This document shows, piece after piece, positions 1 to 7,521 of a stretch of DNA of 63,498 nucleotides (position 1 is its first letter; each line of letters opens with the position of its first letter). The position numbers and the translations under genes were made by a program. Below the pieces are notes generated by a model. The model saw nothing but the letters and a program-made list of their open reading frames with translations. It had not been told where the DNA came from and made no database searches. The DNA is from Rikenellaceae bacterium (lineage in GTDB: Bacteria; Bacteroidota; Bacteroidia; Bacteroidales; Rikenellaceae). The stretch is from contig SUZS01000009.1 in NCBI GenBank assembly GCA_015059785.1, positions 1 to 63,498 of the forward strand, read 5' to 3'.

Positions 1-56
1 AATGTACATTCCGAATTGCTTTATTCTTCATTATTTTTCCCGATAATGAGAAATAA

Positions 57-89
57 AAATCCCCGATTTTCATTGAAAATCAGGGATTT
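57..89 (-). terminator. Terminator after tRNA-Phe
   Basis: Inverted repeat read on the minus strand: AAATCCC at 57-63 pairs with GGGATTT at 83-89, and GATTTTC at 65-71 pairs with GAAAATC at 75-81, with one mismatch and a 3-base loop. A T-rich stretch follows on the minus strand. It lies 24 bases past the tRNA 3' end. Confidence 0.75.
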
Positions 90-113
90 GCTTAATTTTT
101 CATCTTCTTCAAG

Positions 114-186
114 TGGTGCCACCGGGATTCGAACCAGGGACACAAGGATTTTCAGTCCTTTGCTCTACCAACTGAGCTATGGCACC
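114..186 (-). tRNA. tRNA-Phe (GAA)
   Basis: Full cloverleaf on the minus strand. The acceptor arm GGTGCCA pairs with TGGCACC, the D arm is GCTC..GAGC, and the T loop carries GGTTCGAATCC. The anticodon loop CTGAAAA gives anticodon GAA. The discriminator base is A at 114, and the CCA end is not encoded. Length is 73 nt. Confidence 0.97.
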
Positions 187-213
187 ATCGGCATCATTTT
201 CAGATTGCGAGTG

Positions 214-244
214 CAAAGGTAGAGTTTTTTTTTTAATCTGCAAA
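214..244 (-). promoter_or_regulatory. Promoter of tRNA-Phe
   Basis: On the minus strand TTTG (241-244) is followed by exactly 19 bases and then TACCTTTG (214-221). This is the Bacteroidota primary sigma pattern, about 28 bases upstream of the tRNA. Confidence 0.75.
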
Positions 245-274
245 CTTTTTCAAAGAAAAATTCTATTTTTTTAC

Positions 275-282
275 TATCTTTG
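275..282 (+). promoter_or_regulatory. -7 box for the antiporter operon
   Basis: TATCTTTG matches TAnnTTTG and ends 31 bases before the ATG at 314. No clear TTTG box is seen at the expected distance upstream, so only the -7 element is claimed. Confidence 0.5.
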
Positions 283-313
283 TCGCTGTTATTACAAAAT
301 ACCTTTATTTATA

Positions 314-1252
314 ATGTTAAATTGGATTCTGCTCATCGTCGGTTTTGCGATGATTACTGTAGGTGCTACCTGGCTTACTAACGGCTCTGCGGCGGTAGCA
401 CAAAGACTAAAGATTAGTGAGTTTATTATCGGCATGACAATCGTCGCTGTGGGTACTTCATTACCAGAATTAACTGTAAGTGTTGCCTCAACATTTGCAG
501 GTAGTGCGGATATGGCGATTGGAAATGTTGTCGGGTCTAACATCTTCAACATTCTATTTATCCTCGGCATCTGTGCCCTTATAAGACCGGTGTCGTTTAC
601 TCGCAACAACCTTAGAGTGGATATATGGCTCTGCCTGGCTGTCTCTATTGGTTTAGTGGTGATGTTACTTTGGGGTGGCAAGTTGTCGCGCTTGGAGGGT
701 ATTATGATGTTTCTCTGTTATATTGTAATAATCCTAATCTCGATTAAGTTAGGCAAGTCTGAGCAAGAGGCATCTGTAGATACAGAGCAAGATGCTGAAA
801 ACTTCTCGTGGTTTAAGTCGCTGATATGGATTGCATTAGGCCTTGCCGGCTTAGTATTTGGTGCCGATTTAACATTAGACTCTGCGACAACCATCGCCCG
901 TGAATTTGGTATCAGCGAGCGCGTGATAGGCATTACACTTCTTGCTGGAGGAACATCACTACCAGAGTTAGCAGCGAGCATTGCTTCGGTATCTAAGGGA
1001 CATGGTGCGTTGGCATTGGGTAATGTTATCGGCTCTTGCATTGCCAACATTCTCCTCATCTTAGGAGCTTGTGCCACTATAACTCCACTTGCTATGGGCG
1101 GCATTACGGTCATTGACCTAATTGCCTTGATTGTTGCGGTAATACTACTTACCATATCTGCGCGAATGTTTGGATATCGTGTAATTACAAGGATGGAGGC
1201 ACTTGTTTTCCTTGCAGCATATATTGGTTATATTTTCTATCTAATACACTAA
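314..1252 (+). CDS. Calcium/sodium antiporter (CaCA family, YrbG-like)
   Basis: Inner-membrane exchanger that would expel Ca2+ against Na+ or H+ entry. The 312-residue protein shows the two inverted alpha repeats of the family. The first has GTSLPEL at 47-53 and GNVVGSNIFN at 70-79. The second has GTSLPEL at 213-219 and GNVIGSCIAN at 236-245, where the usual Asn after GS is Cys. About ten hydrophobic segments are visible. The start at 314 was chosen because upstream in-frame codons run back through the promoter and the tRNA. The desulfidase-like gene begins 3 bases downstream, so the two are probably cotranscribed. Ion specificity cannot be read from sequence. Confidence 0.92.
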   Translation: MLNWILLIVGFAMITVGATWLTNGSAAVAQRLKISEFIIGMTIVAVGTSLPELTVSVASTFAGSADMAIGNVVGSNIFNILFILGICALIRPVSFTRNNLRVDIWLCLAVSIGLVVMLLWGGKLSRLEGIMMFLCYIVIILISIKLGKSEQEASVDTEQDAENFSWFKSLIWIALGLAGLVFGADLTLDSATTIAREFGISERVIGITLLAGGTSLPELAASIASVSKGHGALALGNVIGSCIANILLILGACATITPLAMGGITVIDLIALIVAVILLTISARMFGYRVITRMEALVFLAAYIGYIFYLIH

Positions 1253-1255
1253 AGT

Positions 1256-2530
1256 ATGAACTACTCTCAAATAAATACTCTTCTTCACCGAGAGGTTGTC
1301 CCTGCCATAGGCTGTACAGAGCCAATAGCCGTTTCGCTTTGCGTTGCGCGCGCATGTGAGGTCTTAGGCTCACTACCCGAGCGAATTGTGGTAAACCTCA
1401 GCCCTAACATCTACAAGAATGCCATGGGCGTAGGCATACCAAACACGGGTATGACAGGCCTGCCTATTGCTGTCGCACTGGGAGCTATTGCTGGTAAGTC
1501 TGAGTATGAGCTTGAGGTGCTCAAAGATGCTGACAGCGCGGCTGTTGAGAGGGCGAAGAGCTATCTTGAGAGTACAGATATCAAGATTGATATTGACCGT
1601 CAGACGACCCAGATGCTCTATATATGTGTAGAGGTCTATAACGGCGAGAATAGTGCCAAGGCGATAATCTCTGGCACACATACAAACTTTACATACATCT
1701 CTCGCAACGGCGAGGTTTCCCTCTCTTCTGAGGGTAGTGCCGAGAGCGAGCAGGCTGCAAACGATGAGCCACAACTAACGCTTAACGCTGTATACAAGTT
1801 TGCCACAACAGTAGACCTCAGCCTAATTGAGTGGCTTGAGCAGGCGGAAAAGCTCAACATTGCCGCTGCGGAGGTCTCTTTTACGGGCGACTACGGTCAC
1901 GGTCTTGGTCGTCTGATGCACAATGGTGCTACACAAAGCATTCTTGGCAACACTCTGTTCACAAAGATTCTATCATACACAAGTGGCGCGTGTGATGCCC
2001 GTATGAGCGGTGCGATGGTGCCAGTGATGAGCAACTCTGGCAGTGGCAATCAGGGTATTTCAGCTACTGTTCCAGTAGTAATTTTCGGCAGAGAGACAGG
2101 CGTTAGTCGTGATAAGTTGCTCCGCGCGCTGGCATTAAGTCACTTAACGGTGGTATATATCAAGCAGTCGTTAGGTCGTCTGTCAGCCCTCTGCGGATGT
2201 GTGGTAGCGGCCACTGGCTCAAGTTGCGGTATTACATACCTTATGGGTGGAGAGTTTCGCGAGGTATGCTTTGCCGTGAAAAATATGGTTGCAAACCTTA
2301 CGGGTATGATTTGCGATGGTGCTAAACCAAGCTGTTCTCTGAAGGTGACAAGTGGCGTCTCTACAGCTGTGCTCTCTGCTGTACTAGCGATAGAACAGCG
2401 ACACACAACTTCGTTGGAGGGTATTATTGATGACGATGTGGATAAGTGCATTGCAAACCTTACGAATATCGGTCGCAACGGTATGCGCGAGACCGACAAG
2501 CTTATCCTTAAAATAATGACCGAAAAATAG
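1256..2530 (+). CDS. cyuA: L-cysteine desulfidase / serine dehydratase-like Fe-S enzyme (UPF0597, CyuA-like)
   Basis: Predicted [4Fe-4S] lyase that splits L-cysteine into sulfide, ammonia and pyruvate. The 424-residue length is usual for the family. Family features are AIGCTEP near residue 20, the central CDARMSG and MSNSGSGNQG stretches, the CGC cluster in the C-terminal half, and ICDGAKPSCSLK near residue 350. The conserved cysteines are the likely cluster ligands. It is the second gene of a tight four-gene operon, 4 bases before the first phosphatase. Activity on serine or another substrate cannot be excluded. No signal peptide is seen, so it should be cytoplasmic. Confidence 0.85.
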   Translation: MNYSQINTLLHREVVPAIGCTEPIAVSLCVARACEVLGSLPERIVVNLSPNIYKNAMGVGIPNTGMTGLPIAVALGAIAGKSEYELEVLKDADSAAVERAKSYLESTDIKIDIDRQTTQMLYICVEVYNGENSAKAIISGTHTNFTYISRNGEVSLSSEGSAESEQAANDEPQLTLNAVYKFATTVDLSLIEWLEQAEKLNIAAAEVSFTGDYGHGLGRLMHNGATQSILGNTLFTKILSYTSGACDARMSGAMVPVMSNSGSGNQGISATVPVVIFGRETGVSRDKLLRALALSHLTVVYIKQSLGRLSALCGCVVAATGSSCGITYLMGGEFREVCFAVKNMVANLTGMICDGAKPSCSLKVTSGVSTAVLSAVLAIEQRHTTSLEGIIDDDVDKCIANLTNIGRNGMRETDKLILKIMTEK

Positions 2531-2534
2531 AGCT

Positions 2535-3791
2535 ATGAGAGTTATCACTACCCTACTACTATTGTTCGTTGCGCTAACAGCGAGAGCACAAACAACTGAG
2601 CAGATAAAAGGCTACGACAGCAAGTATTACTACGAGCTATACCGTCCCTACCCTGCTGAGAACCGCGATATGAGCCTTACAAAGGCTCCGAAGGGGTATA
2701 AGCCGTTCTATATGAGCCACCTCTCTCGTCACGGTTCCCGCTGGCACTCTTCATCAAGCAGCTACTCTTTCCCTCTTGAGATTCTGGAGGCTGCAAACCG
2801 CAGGGGCGAGTTAACCGAGTTGGGTAAGAGGCTCTATTGTGATGTAGCGACTATTGCCGCTGATGGTAAAAATCGCTATGGGGAGCTGTCGCCCGTAGGT
2901 TTTGAGCAGCATCGCGCTATGGCGGAGCGTATGGTAGAGAACTATCCAGAGATTTTCCATAAGAAGAGCCATATAGAGTGCCGCTCGACTATCGTTCCGC
3001 GCTGCATCCTCAGTATGTCCTCGGCCGTGCGCCAGATAACCGCTATGGTTCCTACAGTTTCGGTGCGTATGGAGTCCAGCGAGAGAAATAGATATCTTAA
3101 GGCCTATGCGGGACTAAATAGCATTAAGCAGGAGTCTCGCCCTATGAGCGACTCTTTGCAAACTGCATATCTTCCTTGCCCTGATAAGTTCCTAAAGCGC
3201 ATATTTACCGCAGAGCAAAATATTGACGGCAAGAAGTTTATGCTTACGACATTTATGCTCAGCGCTATCCTTGGCTCAACACCAGTAGAGGGTGTGGCTA
3301 ATCTTGACTACGCCTTTACAGAGGATGAGTTGTCAGCCGTTTGGCGAGCATCAAACATTCGCCGCTATGTGCTTACAGGACCTTCAAAGCCATTTGGAGG
3401 CGTTATTCTCAGCGGTATTCACCCATTCTTGCAGCACTTTGTTACAACCGCCGACCGCGCTATTGCTACGGGCTGTGAACAGGCTACACTGCGCTTTGCA
3501 CACGATGTGACGGTTATACCTTTCTCGGCAATTCTGGGTATTAAGTGCTGCAATACAGTAACAGATGACTGGGACAATGTGTCTCACCACTGGCGCATTA
3601 ACGAGGTTACGCCTATGGGTGCAAATATACAGATGGTATTCTACCGCAGTAAACGCAGTGACGACATCCTTGTAAAGATACTCCACAACGAGCGCGAGCA
3701 GATTCTTGACAGCTCCGTAGCAACTCCAGTAGAGAGTGTTTTCTACCGCTGGAGCGATATTCGCAGTCACCTACTTTCGCAGATTAAGTAA
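2535..3791 (+). CDS. Secreted histidine-type phosphatase (MINPP/phytase-like), copy 1
   Basis: Branch-2 histidine acid phosphatase of 418 residues. A signal peptide (residues 1-18, ending TARA) sends it to the periplasm or outer membrane. The phosphohistidine motif RHGSRWH is at 65-71 and the proton-donor pair HD at 323-324. Relatives include multiple inositol polyphosphate phosphatases, so phosphate esters such as inositol phosphates are plausible substrates. It shares its plan with the next gene (same spacing to RHGSR, same KGYKPFY lead-in), so the two are tandem paralogues 2 bases apart. Family assignment is firm; substrate is inference. Confidence 0.85.
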   Translation: MRVITTLLLLFVALTARAQTTEQIKGYDSKYYYELYRPYPAENRDMSLTKAPKGYKPFYMSHLSRHGSRWHSSSSSYSFPLEILEAANRRGELTELGKRLYCDVATIAADGKNRYGELSPVGFEQHRAMAERMVENYPEIFHKKSHIECRSTIVPRCILSMSSAVRQITAMVPTVSVRMESSERNRYLKAYAGLNSIKQESRPMSDSLQTAYLPCPDKFLKRIFTAEQNIDGKKFMLTTFMLSAILGSTPVEGVANLDYAFTEDELSAVWRASNIRRYVLTGPSKPFGGVILSGIHPFLQHFVTTADRAIATGCEQATLRFAHDVTVIPFSAILGIKCCNTVTDDWDNVSHHWRINEVTPMGANIQMVFYRSKRSDDILVKILHNEREQILDSSVATPVESVFYRWSDIRSHLLSQIK

Positions 3792-3793
3792 TT

Positions 3794-5134
3794 ATGGAGT
3801 TTAGACTATTTCTACTCGCACTACTTGGCTGTAACCTTACCGCTTCAGCACAGAGGTTAGATGCCGACTTCTTTGCCGCCAATCCCGATGCTGCGGGTGG
3901 TATATACTATACATACCGCTATACCCCTACAGCGCAGACTCCTGCACCAAAGGGTTACAAACCATTCTATATCAGCCACTTTGGTCGTCACGGCTCGCGC
4001 TGGCACGCCTCTACGGGTGTCTATACCTACTCACAGGCATTGCTCCAAAAGGCGTATGAGCAGGATGGACTTACAGAGTATGGCAAGAAGATTTACGCCA
4101 CTGTTGATGGCATTGCTAAGCGTGCGTGGGGTCGCGAGTCGGAGCTCTCGCCTCAGGGAGTTTCGGAGCATCGCGGTATTGCTGAGCGTATGTACAGAGG
4201 ACACAAGCACCTCTTTAAGGGTAAAAACGCCTTTGTTGAGAGCCGCTCATCAGATGTTGCGCGATGTGTGCTTAGCATGGCAGCCTTTAACGAGCGACTG
4301 AAAGAGTTAAATCCAAAGCTCAAGATTTACCGCACAACAAACGACTCGCTGCAGGTCTACCTCCGTCCATCGTACGGCCGTAAGTCTATCTATAAGGAGG
4401 CTGGCGCGGTTACAAATAGGCTGATTAACGAGCAGATAGCCAAACTAATTCCTCAGATTGCACCACGAATATTTACCGAGTGTTTTATAGCTGAGCAAGA
4501 CAGCGCAGCATTCTTTAAGCCTATGCGCACACTCTTCTATCTGGCAATATGTATCCAAGATACCGAGGGCGATATTCGCATTGACGACCTCTACACGCCA
4601 CAGGAGCGCGCGCTAATCTGGGAGCAGATAAACAAGCACCGCTATGCGCTCTATGGACCCTCTACTCGCTGGGGCGATGTTATACTTGGCGATGGAGCAA
4701 ACCTTGTGCGTGAAATTGTCCGCGATGCAGACGATATTATTGCCGCTACTGCTGAGGGTCGCACCCCTCGCACAGCATACTTGCGCTTTGGACACGACTA
4801 TACCGTTATCTCCGCCCTTGCAGCTATGCAGGTTGTGGGCCGCTCGGCTCGCGTAGAGGATTTTGACACACTGAAACAGCAGTGGGCAGACTTCCAGATA
4901 ACCCCTATGGCAGCAAATCTGCAGTGGATATTCTACCGCAACCGCGCTGGCGAGGTTATGGTAAAACTCCTCCATAACGAACAGGAGGTTCTCATACCTA
5001 TAGAGTGCACCACCGCACCTTACTACCCTTGGAGCGATGTTCGCGCACATTTCAACGCCCGCATCGCCCAAATCGCCGCCCTACCCGCCGTCAAAGCCCT
5101 ACCAAAAGATAGATTCTATACTGTCGGGCAGTAG
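3794..5134 (+). CDS. Secreted histidine-type phosphatase (MINPP/phytase-like), copy 2
   Basis: Second histidine acid phosphatase, 446 residues, with a signal peptide ending ASA before Gln20. RHGSRWH is again at 65-71 and the HD pair at 334-335. It differs from copy 1 over most of its length and has an extra C-terminal stretch of about 25 residues. It is the last gene of the operon and is followed by a strong hairpin terminator. Two divergent copies may divide substrates or act in sequence on a multiply phosphorylated compound; this is inference. Confidence 0.85.
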   Translation: MEFRLFLLALLGCNLTASAQRLDADFFAANPDAAGGIYYTYRYTPTAQTPAPKGYKPFYISHFGRHGSRWHASTGVYTYSQALLQKAYEQDGLTEYGKKIYATVDGIAKRAWGRESELSPQGVSEHRGIAERMYRGHKHLFKGKNAFVESRSSDVARCVLSMAAFNERLKELNPKLKIYRTTNDSLQVYLRPSYGRKSIYKEAGAVTNRLINEQIAKLIPQIAPRIFTECFIAEQDSAAFFKPMRTLFYLAICIQDTEGDIRIDDLYTPQERALIWEQINKHRYALYGPSTRWGDVILGDGANLVREIVRDADDIIAATAEGRTPRTAYLRFGHDYTVISALAAMQVVGRSARVEDFDTLKQQWADFQITPMAANLQWIFYRNRAGEVMVKLLHNEQEVLIPIECTTAPYYPWSDVRAHFNARIAQIAALPAVKALPKDRFYTVGQ

Positions 5135-5144
5135 CTAATAGCAT

Positions 5145-5174
5145 AAAAAGAGAACTCAAATGAGTTCTCTTTTT
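5145..5174. terminator. Bidirectional terminator between convergent operons
   Basis: AAAAAGAGAACTC (5145-5157) and its perfect complement (5162-5174) are separated by 4 bases. The A and T tracts at the ends let it serve both the phosphatase gene (+) and the rubredoxin gene (-), whose stop codon begins right beside it. Confidence 0.85.
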
Positions 5175-5175
5175 A

Positions 5176-5337
5176 TTACTCTACTGGGGCGAAGTCCTCT
5201 TTACCTACGCCGCAGAGGGGGCAAACCCAATCCTCTGGGATATCCTCAAAGGCGGTGCCTGGTGCGATACCGCTATCTGGATCGCCTACTGCTGGGTCGT
5301 AAACCCACTCACATACTGTACAAACATACTTTTTCAT
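5176..5337 (-). CDS. Rubredoxin
   Basis: One-iron electron carrier of 53 residues. Two CxxC knuckles bind the iron: CTVC near residue 6 and CPLC near residue 39, with the family's WVYDP and EDWVCP surroundings. The start at 5337 gives the typical MKKYVC N-terminus; a longer in-frame start 30 bases upstream adds an atypical extension. In anaerobes rubredoxin passes electrons to superoxide reductase, peroxidases or flavoproteins; none of these partners is in the window. It is the last gene of the LuxS-containing minus-strand cluster, 11 bases after the DUF4405-like gene. Confidence 0.95.
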   Translation of the reverse strand: MKKYVCTVCEWVYDPAVGDPDSGIAPGTAFEDIPEDWVCPLCGVGKEDFAPVE

Positions 5338-5348
5338 AGCTCTAAATT

Positions 5349-5684
5349 TTAAAGTGTAAAAAACCACGGTATTATAGTTATCAAGATCACAACAACGAGC
5401 AGTGTGTATACTACATATCTCAATGTTGTATTCTCAATACTCTTCTTAAAAAACGCATCAACGACCTTCCAATGCAGCAGAAGATGCAATACTAACAAAA
5501 CGAGTACCACAATAGCTGACCAGAGGTGGATATCTGACCAAGTGTGTCGGCTCATACCCAGAAATGGGCTTCGGCCTGTAAACAGCACCCTACGCATCTG
5601 CAGCACAAAGCCTGAGAAGCTCATCACTGCAAATGAGACAAGCATAAGGATATCTATAACAATATTTGTCTTTAAGCGATTCAT
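5349..5684 (-). CDS. DUF4405-like small membrane protein
   Basis: Protein of 111 residues with three hydrophobic segments (about 8-28, 55-72 and 88-108). Histidines lie near the ends of the second segment ([10 protein letters not shown] and HLLLHW), a pattern that resembles cytochrome b-type haem ligation. It resembles DUF4405 proteins, although I cannot run the domain search. It sits between the NifX-like gene (5 bases) and rubredoxin (11 bases), which suggests a small redox unit in the inner membrane. Haem binding is inference from His placement. Confidence 0.65.
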   Translation of the reverse strand: MNRLKTNIVIDILMLVSFAVMSFSGFVLQMRRVLFTGRSPFLGMSRHTWSDIHLWSAIVVLVLLVLHLLLHWKVVDAFFKKSIENTTLRYVVYTLLVVVILITIIPWFFTL

Positions 5685-5689
5685 ACCCT

Positions 5690-6049
5690 CTAATGATTAT
5701 GTTCACCACACTCGTGGGCATGGCAGCCGATGCCTGAATCAAAGACAAAACCCTTCAAAAAGGCCTCAACAACAGCCTCTACATTACCCGCACAACCACG
5801 AACAACGCGGATATTGTGCTGTGAAAGTTTATTCTTTGCCCCCTCGCCCATACTACCAGCAAGCATAACACTAATGCCCATCTGCTGCAGCGTAGAGGCT
5901 ATATTTGACTTACAACCACAGCCTTGTGGAGAGGGAAGAGTATCAATACCCTTTACAGCCCCCTCTTCAACAGTAAAAATAGTGTAATGGTCGCAATGTC
6001 CAAAGTGGTTATCAACCACTCCTTCGCGCGTTGGTACAGCAATCTTCAT
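5690..6049 (-). CDS. NifX/NifB C-terminal-like iron-cluster protein
   Basis: Protein of 119 residues in the dinitrogenase iron-molybdenum cofactor family. The N-terminus MKIAVP and the NHFGHCDHY stretch are typical. The CGCKSN motif lies near residue 45, and the tail is rich in Cys and His (GCHAHECGEHNH), suited to metal binding. No nitrogen-fixation genes are nearby, so a role as a small Fe-S or metal carrier outside nitrogenase is likely. It lies 28 bases after the nucleosidase and 5 bases before the DUF4405-like gene. Confidence 0.85.
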   Translation of the reverse strand: MKIAVPTREGVVDNHFGHCDHYTIFTVEEGAVKGIDTLPSPQGCGCKSNIASTLQQMGISVMLAGSMGEGAKNKLSQHNIRVVRGCAGNVEAVVEAFLKGFVFDSGIGCHAHECGEHNH

Positions 6050-6077
6050 AACTCAAATTTTGTTTCTTAATAGGTAT

Positions 6078-6674
6078 TTACAATAGTTGCTCAATACGAT
6101 TAAGCAGTGGAGTAAAATCAGCGTGAGAGTCGGCAAACTCGTCATACGACTGCTCTGTATGTCCACTCTGCGGAACATCTGAGATATACTTTACTGCCAC
6201 CATAGGGATACCCGCAGCATAGTCACGCACGGCGATAGCAACGGCCATAATCTCCATATCAAAGATAGCCGATTTACAGTCAAAGCGCTGCATAATATTG
6301 GTTGCCGAGCTGCCGTTAATAAACGAATCGCCAGTAAAAACTGTCACAGCATCATTTCCCGCCAACAGATATGGGTCGGTAAGCTCTGGAATAAAACCCT
6401 CTGGTACATCACAGTCGTGGTACACTGCCCTATTTGGAGCAACCACATCGCCCTGCTTAAAGCCAAGCGACCCAGCGGCAAAGCCTACAACAGCCACAGC
6501 CTCAAAAGGCTCTGCTGCCTTCGCTACAGCCGTAGCCACGCCCGCAGCAGCACCCGCCTTACCAATGCCCGAGCAGATGAGCGTATAGTCGTGTTTTGGG
6601 TTTGCAAAACCCTCTAATGTAGAGCGCATATATTTATACTCCCTGCTTGTAGGAGCGACTATAAGAACTCTCAT
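6078..6674 (-). CDS. MTA/SAH nucleosidase (Pfs/MtnN-like)
   Basis: Predicted hydrolase that removes adenine from S-adenosylhomocysteine and methylthioadenosine. At 198 residues it is shorter than the usual 230. Family features are TGDSF (about 113), the purine-binding DMEIMAVA (about 140) and the catalytic Asp in KYISDVP (about 165). It lies 2 bases downstream of luxS, whose substrate S-ribosylhomocysteine is the product of this enzyme, so the pair forms the LuxS branch of the activated methyl cycle. The N-terminal glycine loop (SGIGKAGAA) is intact. The short length makes another purine nucleosidase role possible. Confidence 0.82.
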   Translation of the reverse strand: MRVLIVAPTSREYKYMRSTLEGFANPKHDYTLICSGIGKAGAAAGVATAVAKAAEPFEAVAVVGFAAGSLGFKQGDVVAPNRAVYHDCDVPEGFIPELTDPYLLAGNDAVTVFTGDSFINGSSATNIMQRFDCKSAIFDMEIMAVAIAVRDYAAGIPMVAVKYISDVPQSGHTEQSYDEFADSHADFTPLLNRIEQLL

Positions 6675-6676
6675 AA

Positions 6677-7141
6677 TTACTTATTATTCAGCAAATTAAT
6701 ATACTTCTCCATAGCTGCGTTTGTACCCTCAATATCATATAGATAAGGATTTCCGCACTGGATTTCATTCAGTCCCACAATATCCTCTGTTGTATGGATA
6801 GGGAACACCTTATTGTATACACGCGTAAGGGCAGCTGCAATATCCTCGGCAGTAACACTATTCATTGTTGAGAGGTAGAAGCCTGTTTGGCAACCCATTG
6901 GGCAGAAACTCACAATCGCGCTACCGATAGTCTCATCTAATCGCAGGTAGTAAGCCATAAGATGCTCAATAGTATGCACAGTGCCTGCGCTGAGCGGTTG
7001 GCGAGCCATAGGGGCGCAAAAGCGCAAATCCCACGACAGCACCTGAAACTCATCGTTAATAGTATATGTTGAACGAAGATAGAGACCCTCCGCAAGTGTA
7101 CGATGGTCTACATCAAAAGATGAAACAACTGACTTTTTCAT
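6677..7141 (-). CDS. luxS: S-ribosylhomocysteine lyase LuxS
   Basis: Converts S-ribosylhomocysteine into homocysteine and the precursor of autoinducer-2. The protein has 154 residues. The metal ligands are His56 and His60 in HTIEH and Cys129 in IQCGN; the catalytic Cys84 lies in FCPMGCQTGFY (79-89). All key residues are present. It sits between the riboflavin kinase gene (11 bases upstream) and the nucleosidase gene that supplies its substrate (2 bases downstream). Confidence 0.96.
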   Translation of the reverse strand: MKKSVVSSFDVDHRTLAEGLYLRSTYTINDEFQVLSWDLRFCAPMARQPLSAGTVHTIEHLMAYYLRLDETIGSAIVSFCPMGCQTGFYLSTMNSVTAEDIAAALTRVYNKVFPIHTTEDIVGLNEIQCGNPYLYDIEGTNAAMEKYINLLNNK

Positions 7142-7152
7142 TATCTTTAACT

Positions 7153-7521
7153 TTAACTATTTTGACTTATGCAATACTCCATATCATGTTCAAGCTGCTG
7201 GCGCAACTCTGCAACAGAGGCAAACTTACGCTCATCGCGAATCTTCTCTACAAGGCGTACAGAGAGCACCTTGCCGTACAAATCGCCGTGAAAATTGAAA
7301 ATATGGGTCTCAAGCCAACGACCAGTTCCGTCCACAGATGGACGCACACCGACATTAGACATTGCGTTATAGACCACACCATCAACAACTATCTGCGAGC
7401 GATAGACTCCATTTGTAATATCTGTACGATTTGTAATATCCATATTGGCTGTAGGAAATCCGAGCTTGCGCCCCAACTGATTTCCTGACACCACCTCTGC
7501 AACAACCTCAACACCCTCCAT
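7153..7521 (-). CDS. Stand-alone riboflavin kinase domain
   Basis: Makes FMN from riboflavin and ATP. The 122-residue protein matches only the C-terminal kinase domain of RibF: GRKLGFPTANMD near residue 15, NGVYRSQIVVDG, NVGVRPSVDG, and ETHIFNF with DLYG. The FMN adenylyltransferase domain that normally precedes it is absent; the upstream frame holds the exporter gene, and the ATG overlaps that gene's stop codon by 1 base. FAD synthesis must be done by another protein, if at all. Confidence 0.85.
   Translation of the reverse strand: MEGVEVVAEVVSGNQLGRKLGFPTANMDITNRTDITNGVYRSQIVVDGVVYNAMSNVGVRPSVDGTGRWLETHIFNFHGDLYGKVLSVRLVEKIRDERKFASVAELRQQLEHDMEYCISQNS

Noticed and set aside
16..222. Open frame of 68 codons at the left edge
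   Set aside because: It covers the tRNA-Phe gene and its terminator.
5690..6049. Nitrogen-fixation locus
   Set aside because: Only a single NifX-like domain is present; no nifHDK or cofactor genes are in the window.
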